Source: Sporocytophaga sp. (GTDB lineage: Bacteria; Bacteroidota; Bacteroidia; Cytophagales; Cytophagaceae). Taken from it: DNA of 64,000 nt. The position numbers and the translations under genes were made by a program. Below the pieces are notes generated by a model. The model worked only from the letters and a program-made list of their open reading frames with translations, was not told the DNA's origin and searched no databases. Below, piece after piece: positions 21,507 through 29,317 of this stretch; within the stretch, counting starts at the first letter, position 1; each line of letters starts with the position of its first letter. The stretch lies in assembly GCA_024707265.1 (NCBI GenBank), contig JANQAB010000003.1, positions 868,001 through 932,000 of the forward strand, given 5' to 3'.

Positions 21507-21806
21507 ATGATTCACTTTGTGACAATTGTATTTGCAGTCTACTTTATATACACTTTGAATTTTGCAATTCAATTCAATAGAACAAATACACTGTTCACGG
21601 ACAATCAGAAATTATTACACAATATCTTTATTTGGATCATACCTTTTTTCTGGATAATAATCATCAAAACTATAGAAAAGCCAACTCCAGGTTCAGATAA
21701 GTTTAAGAAAGGAAAACGTGATTCAGGATTCAATGATAGCAATAATGAAACCTATGGACACGATTATCAGAGTGACGGAGGACATGGATACGATGCGAAT
21801 GATTGA
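21507..21806 (+). CDS. Small membrane protein with hydrophilic tail
   Basis: The product is 99 aa. Two hydrophobic segments (residues 1-21 and about 39-60, the second IFIWIIPFFWIIII) are followed by a charged, Gly/Asp/Asn-rich tail (GFNDSNNETYGHDYQSDGGHGYDAND) without known motif. It is probably a two-helix membrane protein with a cytoplasmic C-terminus. Not recognised. The next gene begins 53 bp later on the same strand and may be co-transcribed. Confidence 0.6.
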   Translation: MIHFVTIVFAVYFIYTLNFAIQFNRTNTLFTDNQKLLHNIFIWIIPFFWIIIIKTIEKPTPGSDKFKKGKRDSGFNDSNNETYGHDYQSDGGHGYDAND

Positions 21807-21859
21807 GAAGTTAAATACTTTTGCCAACAACAAAATGGTATGGCCTTTTAAAGAAGAAT

Positions 21860-22261
21860 ATGAGTTCGAGTAAATCTCCATATGAAAAAGTTTTAGAATT
21901 CTGGAGTTCAAAGAATCAGAATATTAAGATTGATTGTCCATTTCTATCTTTTTCAACAGCAGGAAATGTATGGGAGACCTTTAATTCACTTATAAAATAT
22001 CTAGGCGCTAGAAATCATTTTTTATTTGAATCGCACCCAGATGAGGAATATTTTATTGATTCAAATGCAAATCTGTTTATAGTAAAATTTGATATTAAGA
22101 GAAAGATAAATTATCCGGAATTCATAAAAGTGATCTCAAAAGAAGAATTACTACAATTTGTTAAAGATTCAGAAATTAATGAACAAAAAAACTATGAAAC
22201 CATGGAATCCTTTGAAGAAATTTTTAAGAATTTAATATCTGAAAAATTTAGTTATTATTGA
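21860..22261 (+). CDS. Hypothetical soluble protein
   Basis: Start set at ATG 21860 (MSSSKSPYEKVLEFW), which has AAAGAAG just upstream; an ATG at 21821 in the same frame would add 13 residues without resemblance to a protein start. The product is 133 aa, soluble, alpha/beta in appearance (FDIKRKINYPEFIKVISKEELLQFV), with a long C-terminal helix (ESFEEIFKNLISEKF). Not recognised. The isolated small cytosolic type next to a membrane protein is compatible with an immunity-like role, but nothing in the sequence proves it. Confidence 0.6.
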   Translation: MSSSKSPYEKVLEFWSSKNQNIKIDCPFLSFSTAGNVWETFNSLIKYLGARNHFLFESHPDEEYFIDSNANLFIVKFDIKRKINYPEFIKVISKEELLQFVKDSEINEQKNYETMESFEEIFKNLISEKFSYY

Positions 22262-22363
22262 TAGAATTAGTAAACCAATAGCCATCCATTCCCTTCCTGC
22301 TTCTATTCAAGTGCAGTACTTGTTGATATAGGGCATTTAACCAACATCGTACTAACAAAAAAA

Positions 22364-23173
22364 TTGAACCTAGCGACAGAAATAAGAAGCTTATACAACC
22401 CAATCCAACCGACAGTAAAGCAATCGGCTGAAAAGGTTACCTATATTGAATTTTTACCTGACATAAAACTTCAACCATTCATTTATTGCTATTGGCAACT
22501 GAAAACAACACAAACACTTACCGAACAGTTTAATTATCGTGTTGTAGCTGACGGTTGTATCGACATCTATTTTGAACTCAATAATCCGCAGGAAAATTAT
22601 GTAATGGGTTTCTGCAAGAAGTTTACTGAATTTCCGCTCGAAAACACATTCAATTATGTTGGTGTTCGATTTTTACCGACAATGTTTCCGCAACTTTTTG
22701 GGATAAACGCAATGGAATTAAGTAATCGCTTTGAACAGTTGCATTTAGTTGTTCCGCATATGTCCGACTTTATTACATATAGTTTCAACGAAAATCAACA
22801 AAAAGAAAAAATCAGAACTTTGTTCGACAACTATTTTCTTGACCAAATTACAAAAACCACATTTGACTGTGACAACCGATTATACGGAGCGATAGAAATT
22901 ATTTTGAAAAAATTCGGAGTTCTTGACGTTGAAAAAGAATTAAACACTGGTATCAGCACAAGACAACTTCGCAGACTCTTTGAGTTTTATATAGGTGATA
23001 CCACCAAAACTTTCAGCAAGATTGTCCGCTTTCAAAATATCCTTAAAGCAAAACCTTCAAGTCAAAGTTTACGACAAAACAAATTATTCTTTGATGTAGG
23101 TTATTATGACCAATCACATTTCATTAAAGAGTTCAAAAATTTTTATGGAGTGACACCCAGCAAAGCCTTTTGA
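22364..23173 (+). CDS. AraC-family transcriptional regulator
   Basis: The product is 269 aa. The N-terminal half (residues 25-120: YIEFLPDIKLQPFIYCYWQLK, VADGCIDIYFELNN, YVGVRFLPTMFPQLFG) is the sensor domain common in Bacteroidota AraC proteins, the C-terminal half (about 165-269) an AraC HTH: ISTRQLRRLFEFYIGDTTKTFSKIVRFQNIL and FDVGYYDQSHFIKEFKNFYGVTPSKAF. No ATG fits; TTG at 22364 after AAAAAAA is the most upstream sensible start. It lies 78 bp before the lipoprotein VOC gene on the same strand, which it may regulate. Ligand unknown. Confidence 0.85.
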   Translation: MNLATEIRSLYNPIQPTVKQSAEKVTYIEFLPDIKLQPFIYCYWQLKTTQTLTEQFNYRVVADGCIDIYFELNNPQENYVMGFCKKFTEFPLENTFNYVGVRFLPTMFPQLFGINAMELSNRFEQLHLVVPHMSDFITYSFNENQQKEKIRTLFDNYFLDQITKTTFDCDNRLYGAIEIILKKFGVLDVEKELNTGISTRQLRRLFEFYIGDTTKTFSKIVRFQNILKAKPSSQSLRQNKLFFDVGYYDQSHFIKEFKNFYGVTPSKAF

Positions 23174-23251
23174 AGATGAACTTGTCCGATTTTTACTATT
23201 TCAAGTGTTTATTTTGTGTGAACTTTGTTCCGTTAATTAAATTCAACAATA

Positions 23252-23725
23252 ATGAAACGGATAGCTTTAACCATTACAGCGATTTGCCTTTTGGCTATGG
23301 GCTGTTCACAGAAAAATTCAACAAGTAAAAAAGAAAACAAAATGAAATTAAATGCAGGTATCATAACAGAAAAATTAGCGGAAACAAAAGCGTTTTACAC
23401 ACAGACATTGGGCTTTGGCGTAACATTTGAAAATGAATTTTACCTCTTGTTGCACACGCCAAATCACGAAGCAGAAATAAGTTTTTTGCTTCCAAACCAC
23501 CCAAGTCAGCAACCGATTTTTCAAGCACCTTTTCAAAATCAAGGCGTTTATTTGACTATTGAAGTTGATGACGTGGATGGTATTTACAAAAAGTTAAAAG
23601 ACAAAGGTGTTGAAATCAAAATTGATATCCGCAACGAAGCTTGGGGCGACAGACATTTTGCAATTCAAGATCCTAATGGAGTTGGTATTGACATTGTAAA
23701 ATATTCACCACCGACAGAAAACTAA
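23252..23725 (+). CDS. VOC (glyoxalase/bleomycin-resistance-like) domain lipoprotein
   Basis: The product is 157 aa. Residues 1-18 are a lipoprotein signal with lipobox LAMGC, followed by a charged linker (SQKNSTSKKENK) and a VOC domain from about residue 31: MKLNAGIITEKLAETKAFYTQTLGFGVTF, YLTIEVDDVDGIYKKLKDKGVEI, and the closing WGDRHFAIQDPNGVGIDIV. VOC proteins are normally cytosolic and begin at the equivalent of Met31; membrane anchoring here is unusual. The substrate is unknown; the closing motif resembles antibiotic-resistance-type VOCs. Likely paired with the AraC regulator upstream. Confidence 0.82.
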   Translation: MKRIALTITAICLLAMGCSQKNSTSKKENKMKLNAGIITEKLAETKAFYTQTLGFGVTFENEFYLLLHTPNHEAEISFLLPNHPSQQPIFQAPFQNQGVYLTIEVDDVDGIYKKLKDKGVEIKIDIRNEAWGDRHFAIQDPNGVGIDIVKYSPPTEN

Positions 23726-23785
23726 AAAACGCCCTATAACAGCACCTGCACCAGGTAATAGAAGATGATATCTAATTTTCATCCT

Positions 23786-23836
23786 GCTGGTTCAAGCGTC
23801 CTCGCTTGGACCATTTTTTTCTAAGCGTCCGCTTAA
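23786..23836 (-). repeat. Double-hairpin intergenic repeat, copy d
   Basis: GGTTCAAGCG-TCCT-CGCTTGGACC, spacer ATTTTTTTCT, then AAGCGTCCGCTT. Best preserved copy of the family. It lies between the converging VOC gene and the partner pseudogene, a position fitting a two-way terminator. Confidence 0.7.
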
Positions 23837-23851
23837 ATTATTCAGCGCTCA

Positions 23852-24187
23852 TCAGCCAGTAAACCTCCATATCAAAAGCTCTTTGTAGATATAAAATGCC
23901 TTTTCATGAAGCTCTGAATTCTCTGACAAATCAAGCTCAACAGCATGTTCATCCAGTTGATTAAAATAAAATGTATAGAGCCCGTCTGTTCAGTTATCAA
24001 TACCTATCAGACCAAAAACAAGCTTGCCTAAATCACCTGCATAAGCAGTATCAAAGCCCTCCTTCTCCAGACGCTTCATGATCTTTCGGTTTCTGATATC
24101 TTCTGCAATTAAAAATATGGTCAATTCTTCTTTAGCCGGTAGCTTGACGAGATTGAGATTTTTGGGAAAGAGTTGAGGTTGTTTCAT
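23852..24187 (-). pseudogene. Second copy of the 111-aa partner gene, with an early stop
   Basis: Same length (336 bp) and nearly the same sequence as 18277-18612, beginning MKQPQLFPKNLN at ATG 24187. A change at 23990-23992 makes a TAA stop after GLIGID, so only the first 65 residues would be made; the rest (TDGLYTFYFNQLDEHAVELD and so on) continues in frame to TGA at 23852-23854. An in-frame ATG further upstream would only add an unrelated hydrophobic extension. The gene is divergent from the intact Xre gene. Confidence 0.75.
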
Positions 24188-24235
24188 AGCTTTTGTATTG
24201 GCTGATTTTAAAACAAATATAAACAAAAAAGTAAA

Positions 24236-24255
24236 CGGTGGCATATAAACCACCG
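24236..24255. promoter_or_regulatory. Inverted repeat CGGTGG-N8-CCACCG between partner pseudogene and Xre gene
   Basis: CGGTGG (24236-24241), CATATAAA, CCACCG (24250-24255) lies in the 117-bp divergent gap, 49 bp before the Xre start. It is the likely site for self-regulation by the Xre protein. The corresponding site of the other module copy is a different palindrome (18671-18690). Confidence 0.5.
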
Positions 24256-24304
24256 AAAAATATATTTTTTTTTCTCAATCTTAGAATTGCAAAGAGAAAT
24301 AAGA

Positions 24305-24547
24305 ATGCTGACAGACGAAGAATTTCTAAAGAAACTTGGTGAACGAATAAATCAATTAAGGCAGGAACAAGAAATGTCTTTTCAAGATCTGGCCCATAAA
24401 ACAGGAATAGACAAAGGTAATCTTGTAAAGCTCACATCAACCGGATCCAATATAACTCTAACTACACTTTTAAAAATATCCAGAGGCCTAAATACACCTA
24501 TTGCAGATTTTTTTGACTTTGAATATGGGGTAAAAAATAAGGGTTGA
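24305..24547 (+). CDS. Xre-family HTH regulator (intact copy)
   Basis: Start taken at ATG 24305 (MLTDEEFLKKLGERINQLRQ); a TTG at 24287 would add six residues. The product is 80 aa and consists of one HTH_3 domain: LGERINQLRQEQEMSFQDLAHKTGIDKGNLVKL (helices 1-3), then TLTTLLKISRGLNTPIADFFDF. It is the usual size for a DNA-binding antitoxin or small repressor. It is divergent from the 111-aa partner pseudogene and 45 bp upstream of the methyltransferase-like gene, so it probably controls both. Degraded copies lie at 14750-14890 and 19627-19930. Confidence 0.85.
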   Translation: MLTDEEFLKKLGERINQLRQEQEMSFQDLAHKTGIDKGNLVKLTSTGSNITLTTLLKISRGLNTPIADFFDFEYGVKNKG

Positions 24548-24592
24548 AGGAAATGAAATGATGAATACTTCTATTTAAAATTGTAATTTAAA

Positions 24593-25267
24593 ATGTCAGA
24601 AATAAGAGAAGCGAATATTAATAAGTTCCCCATAGGAAACAAACTTATGGCATTATTCAATCAGAATTCCACACTAGAATCTTTCATTAAAAAAGATCTT
24701 TCAATACTTGATTTAGGTTTTTATGAGCCATCTAATTTTATTTATTTAAACTACACATATCCGATATCAGAATACATGGGAATCGATTTAAAGGAAGAAA
24801 TCATTTATATTCCACGACCCGATGATATTGTCATCCCTGAAGATTTAGTACCTGGAACTGTTGAGGAAAAATTTCCATTTAATAGATATTTAGTTTTTCA
24901 CAAATATTATGGAATGGGTGAGCCATTGAATAAAAATAAATTCGAAAATACTTTTAAGTTTATTTACATTGATGCTTTAAATTATCTAACAGAATTGCCT
25001 AGCCATAAAAAATTCAGTTTAATTGTAATCCGTGATCTTTTGCATCTTCTTGACAGAAGAAAAGCAACAGAAATTTTAGATAAAGCACTTCAACATATCA
25101 AAACTGACGGCCTAATTTATCTTCAATTTTATATTGAAGAACAGTATAGATCAAAAAAAATAAATCCTTATTCACTAGAAGAATCAGAAAGTATATTAAT
25201 GAAATTTTCTAAGATACATCTAAAAGAAATTTCAAATGGAAAAATGACAATTTTAGGAGAAAAATAA
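24593..25267 (+). CDS. Diverged SAM-methyltransferase-like protein
   Basis: The product is 224 aa. Residues 35-50 (KDLSILDLGFYEPSNFIYL) correspond to SAM motif I but lack the GxG loop, YMGIDLKEE corresponds to motif II, and FSLIVIRDLLHLLD plus HIKTDGLIYLQFYIEE to motifs IV-VI. It aligns along its length with the frameshifted gene at 20209-20811, whose motif I is DLGCG. The loss of the Gly-rich loop suggests weak or no methyltransferase activity. It follows the Xre gene on the same strand, third gene of the module. Confidence 0.65.
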   Translation: MSEIREANINKFPIGNKLMALFNQNSTLESFIKKDLSILDLGFYEPSNFIYLNYTYPISEYMGIDLKEEIIYIPRPDDIVIPEDLVPGTVEEKFPFNRYLVFHKYYGMGEPLNKNKFENTFKFIYIDALNYLTELPSHKKFSLIVIRDLLHLLDRRKATEILDKALQHIKTDGLIYLQFYIEEQYRSKKINPYSLEESESILMKFSKIHLKEISNGKMTILGEK

Positions 25268-25294
25268 AAATATCCTAATAATCTATCTCTCTGG

Positions 25295-25346
25295 TTGAAG
25301 TCTATCTGACTTCAATCCACAAATAAAAGCAAGTTTATTAACTTGC
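25295..25346. repeat. Pair of perfect hairpins after the methyltransferase-like gene
   Basis: TTGAAGTC-TATCT-GACTTCAA (25295-25302 with 25308-25315) and GCAAGTT-TATT-AACTTGC (25329-25335 with 25340-25346). They lie 28 bp after the stop at 25267 and may terminate it, though no T run follows. The interval 25268-25617 holds no gene. Confidence 0.6.
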
Positions 25347-25436
25347 GGTGGCATAACAGGAATAGAAGAAGATACCCCCCAATAATCCTCCCTCCCAGAA
25401 TAAAAAGCCTCTAATCCCAATCATTCAACTTTTATA

Positions 25437-25469
25437 ATTGATGCCATCGCTTCAAGCGATGGCATCAAT
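25437..25469. repeat. REP-like palindrome, solitary copy (ATTGATGCCATCGCTT arms)
   Basis: ATTGATGCCATCGCTT-C-AAGCGATGGCATCAAT, 16-bp perfect arms. It is the same palindrome that opens the block A elements (16450, 18010) and recurs alone at 28258 and 50651. Confidence 0.8.
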
Positions 25470-25518
25470 CCAGACCAGAACATTTAATCAAAATCCTTTT
25501 TATGATTTCTAGCCTAAA

Positions 25519-25550
25519 CAAAAAAGCCCCGAAAGATTTCCTTCCGAGGC
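25519..25550 (-). terminator. Rho-independent terminator of the T9SS FG-GAP gene
   Basis: Read on the minus strand: GCCTCGGAAG-GAAAT-CTTTCGGGGC followed by T6. Ten stem pairs including two G-T pairs. It lies 68 bp after the stop at 25618. Confidence 0.8.
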
Positions 25551-25617
25551 CTTATTCAAATGGAGCGTATCAATATCCTTGCCCCGTTATTTTGGACAAG
25601 TCAAATGATTCATGTAC

Positions 25618-27039
25618 TTATTGCTTAACAAACTTGGTTTTATAAGAACCTGTAGATGTTTCAACATTAAAGAAATACAAACCAGGTTTGAAGTCTTCTA
25701 CCAAAAGAGTGTTACCACTATATTCTACTGGTATATTAACTCCTTCACTGTTAGTTGCAGTTACTTTTAATACCACACCTTGGCAATCTAGGGATACGTT
25801 AGAAACTGAAGGGTTCGGGTAAATGGAGAATTGAGAAGCCGTTTCTGTCTCAAAACTTTCCTTTCTTAAGTGGTTCGGATTTGCGAATCCGTTGTAAAAG
25901 AAGTCTGTAAATACAGCTCCCTGATTAGGTCCATTAAGATAATTGGTATTAACTGCACTGGCTATGATTCGATCATTATGAATATCGACATCAGACCCCA
26001 CTCTAACTTTGTCAAGTCTGCCTGTAGCAGCATTGGTAGATGGAATATACATGGATCCGATTAGCGTGAAGTTGTTTTGAAGTTGATAATAGAAAATTTT
26101 TAAGTCATTTGATATAACCAGGTTCTGATTGCTGATAGCTACATTTAATCCGAATCTCTGCGTTCCTGTGATTGTTTGATAAAGAGACCAAATATTATTG
26201 CCTGATTTTTTAAAGACTAATGCTGGCTCCCCATCTCTTCCGCCAACAGCATAATTATTGGTAATATCCACATCAGAATAACCATACAGCGAATTGGTAT
26301 ACGCGTAATCCTGTAACCACGTCCCATTATTTTGTAATGAGTAAATGTAAACGGAGCTTCCTCCTGTAACGATCATCTGCCCACCTGATATTTTTATGCA
26401 TTTACCAAATCTGGCTCCTGATGGAAGCATAGGTGTAAATATCCATCCTCGTTTTGACCACTGCTTATCGCCTGTTCTCTGGAACATATAAACACCACCG
26501 AGAGCATTGTGTCTTCCGGTAGCACCAACAGCAATCCAGTCTCCATCAATTGCCACCGCAGCACCAAAATTAAGATTGGCTTCATTATCGACTGGGTCCA
26601 CAACTAATGTCGAAGTAAAGGAACTCTCGTAATCACCATTAGTCAATCTGTGTGCAAGTAATACACCTCCGGACTGCACATTATTTTGATACCTGTAGAT
26701 GACTCCTGCAACAATAGCATGTTGTCCTATAGCAACTGAATGTTTTTTTCCTAATCCAAGGTTTGCGCCATTTCCATGGGTATACCTTCTCACAAATTGA
26801 TTATTCTTGAATAATCTTACGGTACCGAAGTAAGTGTTGGTGTTTCCGTTAAAGTACACATCGTTTTCAAATTCGGAGGCAGCAACGGTGTATTGATCAT
26901 ACACTGAAACAGCTGTTCCGAATTCTGATGGATGCTGAGGTTTCGGATAAACCAGTTCAGTCGCGGGGGTTTGAGCACTAACAGTGCCAATGGCCAGCAT
27001 CATTAAAATGCTGCAAATAGATTGTCTAAGTTTTCTCAT
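25618..27039 (-). CDS. T9SS-exported FG-GAP/beta-propeller protein
   Basis: Start set at ATG 27039, which opens a signal peptide (MRKLRQSICSILMMLAIGTVSAQ); the frame runs 48 codons further upstream but that part reads as a stray hydrophobic segment. The product is 473 aa. Residues 30-380 carry repeated blades of the FG-GAP type (FGTAVSVYDQYTVAA, HSVAIGQHAIVAG, FGAAVAIDGDWIAVGA, RFGKCIKISGGQMIVTGG, FGLNVAISNQNLVIS), predicting a seven-bladed propeller. The last 75 residues are a T9SS type A sorting domain (FSIYPNPSVSNVSLDC ... GLYFFNVETSTGSYKTKFVKQ). Expected at the cell surface. Own terminator downstream; monocistronic. Confidence 0.88.
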   Translation of the reverse strand: MRKLRQSICSILMMLAIGTVSAQTPATELVYPKPQHPSEFGTAVSVYDQYTVAASEFENDVYFNGNTNTYFGTVRLFKNNQFVRRYTHGNGANLGLGKKHSVAIGQHAIVAGVIYRYQNNVQSGGVLLAHRLTNGDYESSFTSTLVVDPVDNEANLNFGAAVAIDGDWIAVGATGRHNALGGVYMFQRTGDKQWSKRGWIFTPMLPSGARFGKCIKISGGQMIVTGGSSVYIYSLQNNGTWLQDYAYTNSLYGYSDVDITNNYAVGGRDGEPALVFKKSGNNIWSLYQTITGTQRFGLNVAISNQNLVISNDLKIFYYQLQNNFTLIGSMYIPSTNAATGRLDKVRVGSDVDIHNDRIIASAVNTNYLNGPNQGAVFTDFFYNGFANPNHLRKESFETETASQFSIYPNPSVSNVSLDCQGVVLKVTATNSEGVNIPVEYSGNTLLVEDFKPGLYFFNVETSTGSYKTKFVKQ

Positions 27040-27297
27040 GCGGTTTTGTTTTTTGCATAAGTATATGATATACAAGATGAAGAACCCAACGACAATTAAC
27101 CTAATGCTGTTTTCCCTTAACAATCGTTGATTCTCGCTTAATAAATGTTTCATCTTCCCAATCAACAAACCTCTGACAAACAAGCCTTTTCAACACTCAT
27201 CATTTTCAAGCATCTGGCATAGCCGTCTGAATTCTGATAATAGGTTAATAAATTGCGGATATCTATACATCAGAGAAAACCAATGAATGATGAAGAT

Positions 27298-27465
27298 CTA
27301 ACCATCAATCTTTCCATCTGACTCATCCGAATCTAACTTATTATACCATTCAGAAGGGCTGTAAAACCAACCTCCGCTTGAGTGTTCTATCAATTTACCC
27401 CAGAAAGGAATTTCTTTATTGGCCATATTTCCATGATCACGGATGAGCTGAGCTTCTTTTATAGA
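27298..27465 (-). pseudogene. In-frame continuation of the SMI1/KNR4 gene behind its stop codon
   Basis: Directly after the TGA at 27466-27468 the same frame stays open for 55 codons: SIKEAQLIRDHGNMANKEIPFWGKL, then HSSGGWFYSPSEWYNKLD, ending at TAG 27298. IPFW plus a hydrophobic end is a common C-terminus of SMI1/KNR4 proteins, so the TGA may be a nonsense change (TGG would give Trp). An ATG at 27426 could give a 42-aa peptide, but no evidence supports it as a separate gene. Confidence 0.4.
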
Positions 27466-28140
27466 TCAGTAATACCACTCCTGGTCTTCTTCCTCAAAAT
27501 AGGGTTCTATTAAACCCAACTCTACCTCTAACTCACTAAGTAAATAACTTCGAAGATCCCATCCATAAACAATTGTATCTGCTCCCCAAACTGAAAGAAC
27601 AGGATTTCCTCCTTGCTGAGGTTCACTTATTAAAAACCGGTGAGCATACAATGGCAATAATTCAGGTGCTTGATTATACCACTCTGCAAAGATTCTTTCT
27701 CTTTCCAAAGGAGATTGATGAATCTCTCCCCAGGAGTCAAACCATGTACTTTTTAGAACATCGTGCAGGATAGTTTTATACGGCCAGTGTAACTTCATTC
27801 TGATTTCACTGTCATCTGTCAGCCAATTATAAAACATTGATTTTTCAGTAATTAAAACCCCATCAGGTGTTTCAAAAACATGATCTTCGGTCAAAGGCTT
27901 TTTACGGTCTAATGTGTGTAAAACTTTTAAAAAAGCCCGATGCTCCAGAGTAAACCAGATTGAGTATTTAATTTCAATCTCGTCAATCTGAGCTTCTTCC
28001 AACCCAATCCATTTTGCACCATGAAGCCAAGTGTCATCCTTCAATGGATTTATAAGATTTGAATTATTGGCCCAATATGCCTCTGTTCTATCTTTTACCC
28101 AATACAAAAATGTATGAATATCTTCCGGAATTATTGTCAT
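27466..28140 (-). CDS. SMI1/KNR4 (SUKH)-family protein
   Basis: The product is 224 aa. The N-terminal part has the SUKH pattern with an aromatic and Gly (LHGAKWIGLEEAQIDEIEIKYSIWFTLEHRAFLKVL), the C-terminal part the recurrent LLPLYAHRFLISEPQQGGNPVLSVWGADTIVYGWDLRSYLLSEL. SUKH proteins are often immunity proteins against secreted nuclease or other toxins, but many orphan copies exist; no toxin gene is next to this one. Cytoplasmic. The gene stands alone and divergent from the DUF808 gene. The reading frame continues after the stop (see 27298-27465), so the C-terminus may be truncated. Confidence 0.75.
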   Translation of the reverse strand: MTIIPEDIHTFLYWVKDRTEAYWANNSNLINPLKDDTWLHGAKWIGLEEAQIDEIEIKYSIWFTLEHRAFLKVLHTLDRKKPLTEDHVFETPDGVLITEKSMFYNWLTDDSEIRMKLHWPYKTILHDVLKSTWFDSWGEIHQSPLERERIFAEWYNQAPELLPLYAHRFLISEPQQGGNPVLSVWGADTIVYGWDLRSYLLSELEVELGLIEPYFEEEDQEWYY

Positions 28141-28257
28141 CGCTTTAGAAAACTTCCCTTACAAAGTTAACTGATTCTCAACCCGAACAAATCAGCTCCG
28201 TTTCATCCACAGCAAGCCAACTGTTCTTTTCACTAAGAAACTCCTAACTGATTTCTA

Positions 28258-28290
28258 ATTGATGCCATCGCTTGAAGCGATGGCATCAAT
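28258..28290. repeat. REP-like palindrome, solitary copy
   Basis: ATTGATGCCATCGCTT-G-AAGCGATGGCATCAAT with perfect 16-bp arms, in the gap between the divergent SMI1/KNR4 and DUF808 genes, 79 bp before the DUF808 start. Confidence 0.8.
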
Positions 28291-28368
28291 CCTTTTCTCC
28301 GGTAAACAACGACAGACTTTTTAGTGAATAATCCGTATCTTTAACATTAATATTTAAATCAAAATTTT

Positions 28369-29236
28369 ATGGCTTCTGGTATTCTGGGGATTTTAGATGA
28401 CATCGCTTCATTAATGGATGATGTTCTGATAACCAGCAAAATGGCAACACGCAAAACAGCGGGAATTTTAGGTGATGACTTAGCAGTAAACGCAGAAAAA
28501 GCAACAGGATATCTTTCTTCGAGAGAACTACCTGTAATCTGGGCAATTACCAAAAAATCTTTACTTAACAAATTTATTATTATCCCGCTAGCCTTATTGT
28601 TTAATTTCTTTTTTCCTATAGTTATAAAAATTGTCCTTGTTCTTGGAGGTTTTTATTTAGCCTATGAAGGAGCTGAGAAAATTGTTGAATACTTTTTTCC
28701 TCATGCTAAAGACCACAAAGAGACTGAAGCTGAAAGCACTGAAGAAGATAATGCTGCTGCAGAAAAAGAGAAAATCAAATCCGCAGTCAGGACGGATTTA
28801 ATTCTTTCTATTGAAATAGTAATCATTGCATTAGGAACTGTTTTAGACCAAAGTCTGACAATACAGATCCTTACTGTGTCAGTGGTAGCAATTATAGCAA
28901 CTATTGGTGTATATGGTTTAGTGGGCCTCCTGGTTAAAACAGATGACCTTGGCTATAAACTGATAAGGGATTCCAATAATAAAGGATGGGTATCAAAAGT
29001 TGGTCATTTCTTAGTCCGCTTGCTTCCTTACATTATTAAATTTTTATCTATCGTTGGTACCATTGCGCTACTTCTGGTTTCAGGAGGCATATTTGTTCAT
29101 AACATAGAAGCACTTCATCATCTGTTCCAGGGACTACATGATGTTATCAAAGAGTTTTTAATAGGATTAGTTGCGGGGGGTGGTAGTAGGACTGGTAATA
29201 GCAGGAAAGAAAGTTTTTTCATTTGTTAAAAAGTAA
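28369..29236 (+). CDS. DUF808 (YedI-like) membrane protein, frameshifted at its C-terminus
   Basis: The N-terminal MASGILGILDDIASLMDDVLITSKMATRKTAGILGDDLAVNAEKATG is the DUF808 signature; FLSIVGTIALLLVSGGIF and the late HNIEALHH are also typical. Five to six membrane helices, with a charged loop around residues 115-140. The open frame ends at TAA 29229 with an odd polar tail (GGGSRTGNSRKESFFIC). Removing one G from G6 at 29175-29180 restores the hydrophobic end AGVVVGLVIAGKKVFSFVKK with a stop at 29236, as in family members. Function unknown. Monocistronic. Confidence 0.85.
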
Positions 29237-29317
29237 AGTCTCTGGTTGTATAAATTCCATTGATGACTTCTGCTTTCAAATGATGATTATCAGGAATACA
29301 ATTGTATTGGAAAATAA

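Noticed and set aside
12842..25469. Integron attC array
   Set aside because: The single-gene layout and hairpins are suggestive, but no RYYYAAC/GTTRRRY core pairs at the element ends and no integrase gene were seen.
27466..27468. Selenocysteine codon in the SMI1/KNR4 gene
   Set aside because: No SECIS-like hairpin behind the TGA and SMI1/KNR4 proteins are not known selenoproteins; nonsense change or normal stop is simpler.
16450..28290. CRISPR array
   Set aside because: The palindromic repeats are kilobases apart, not regularly spaced, and no cas genes are present.
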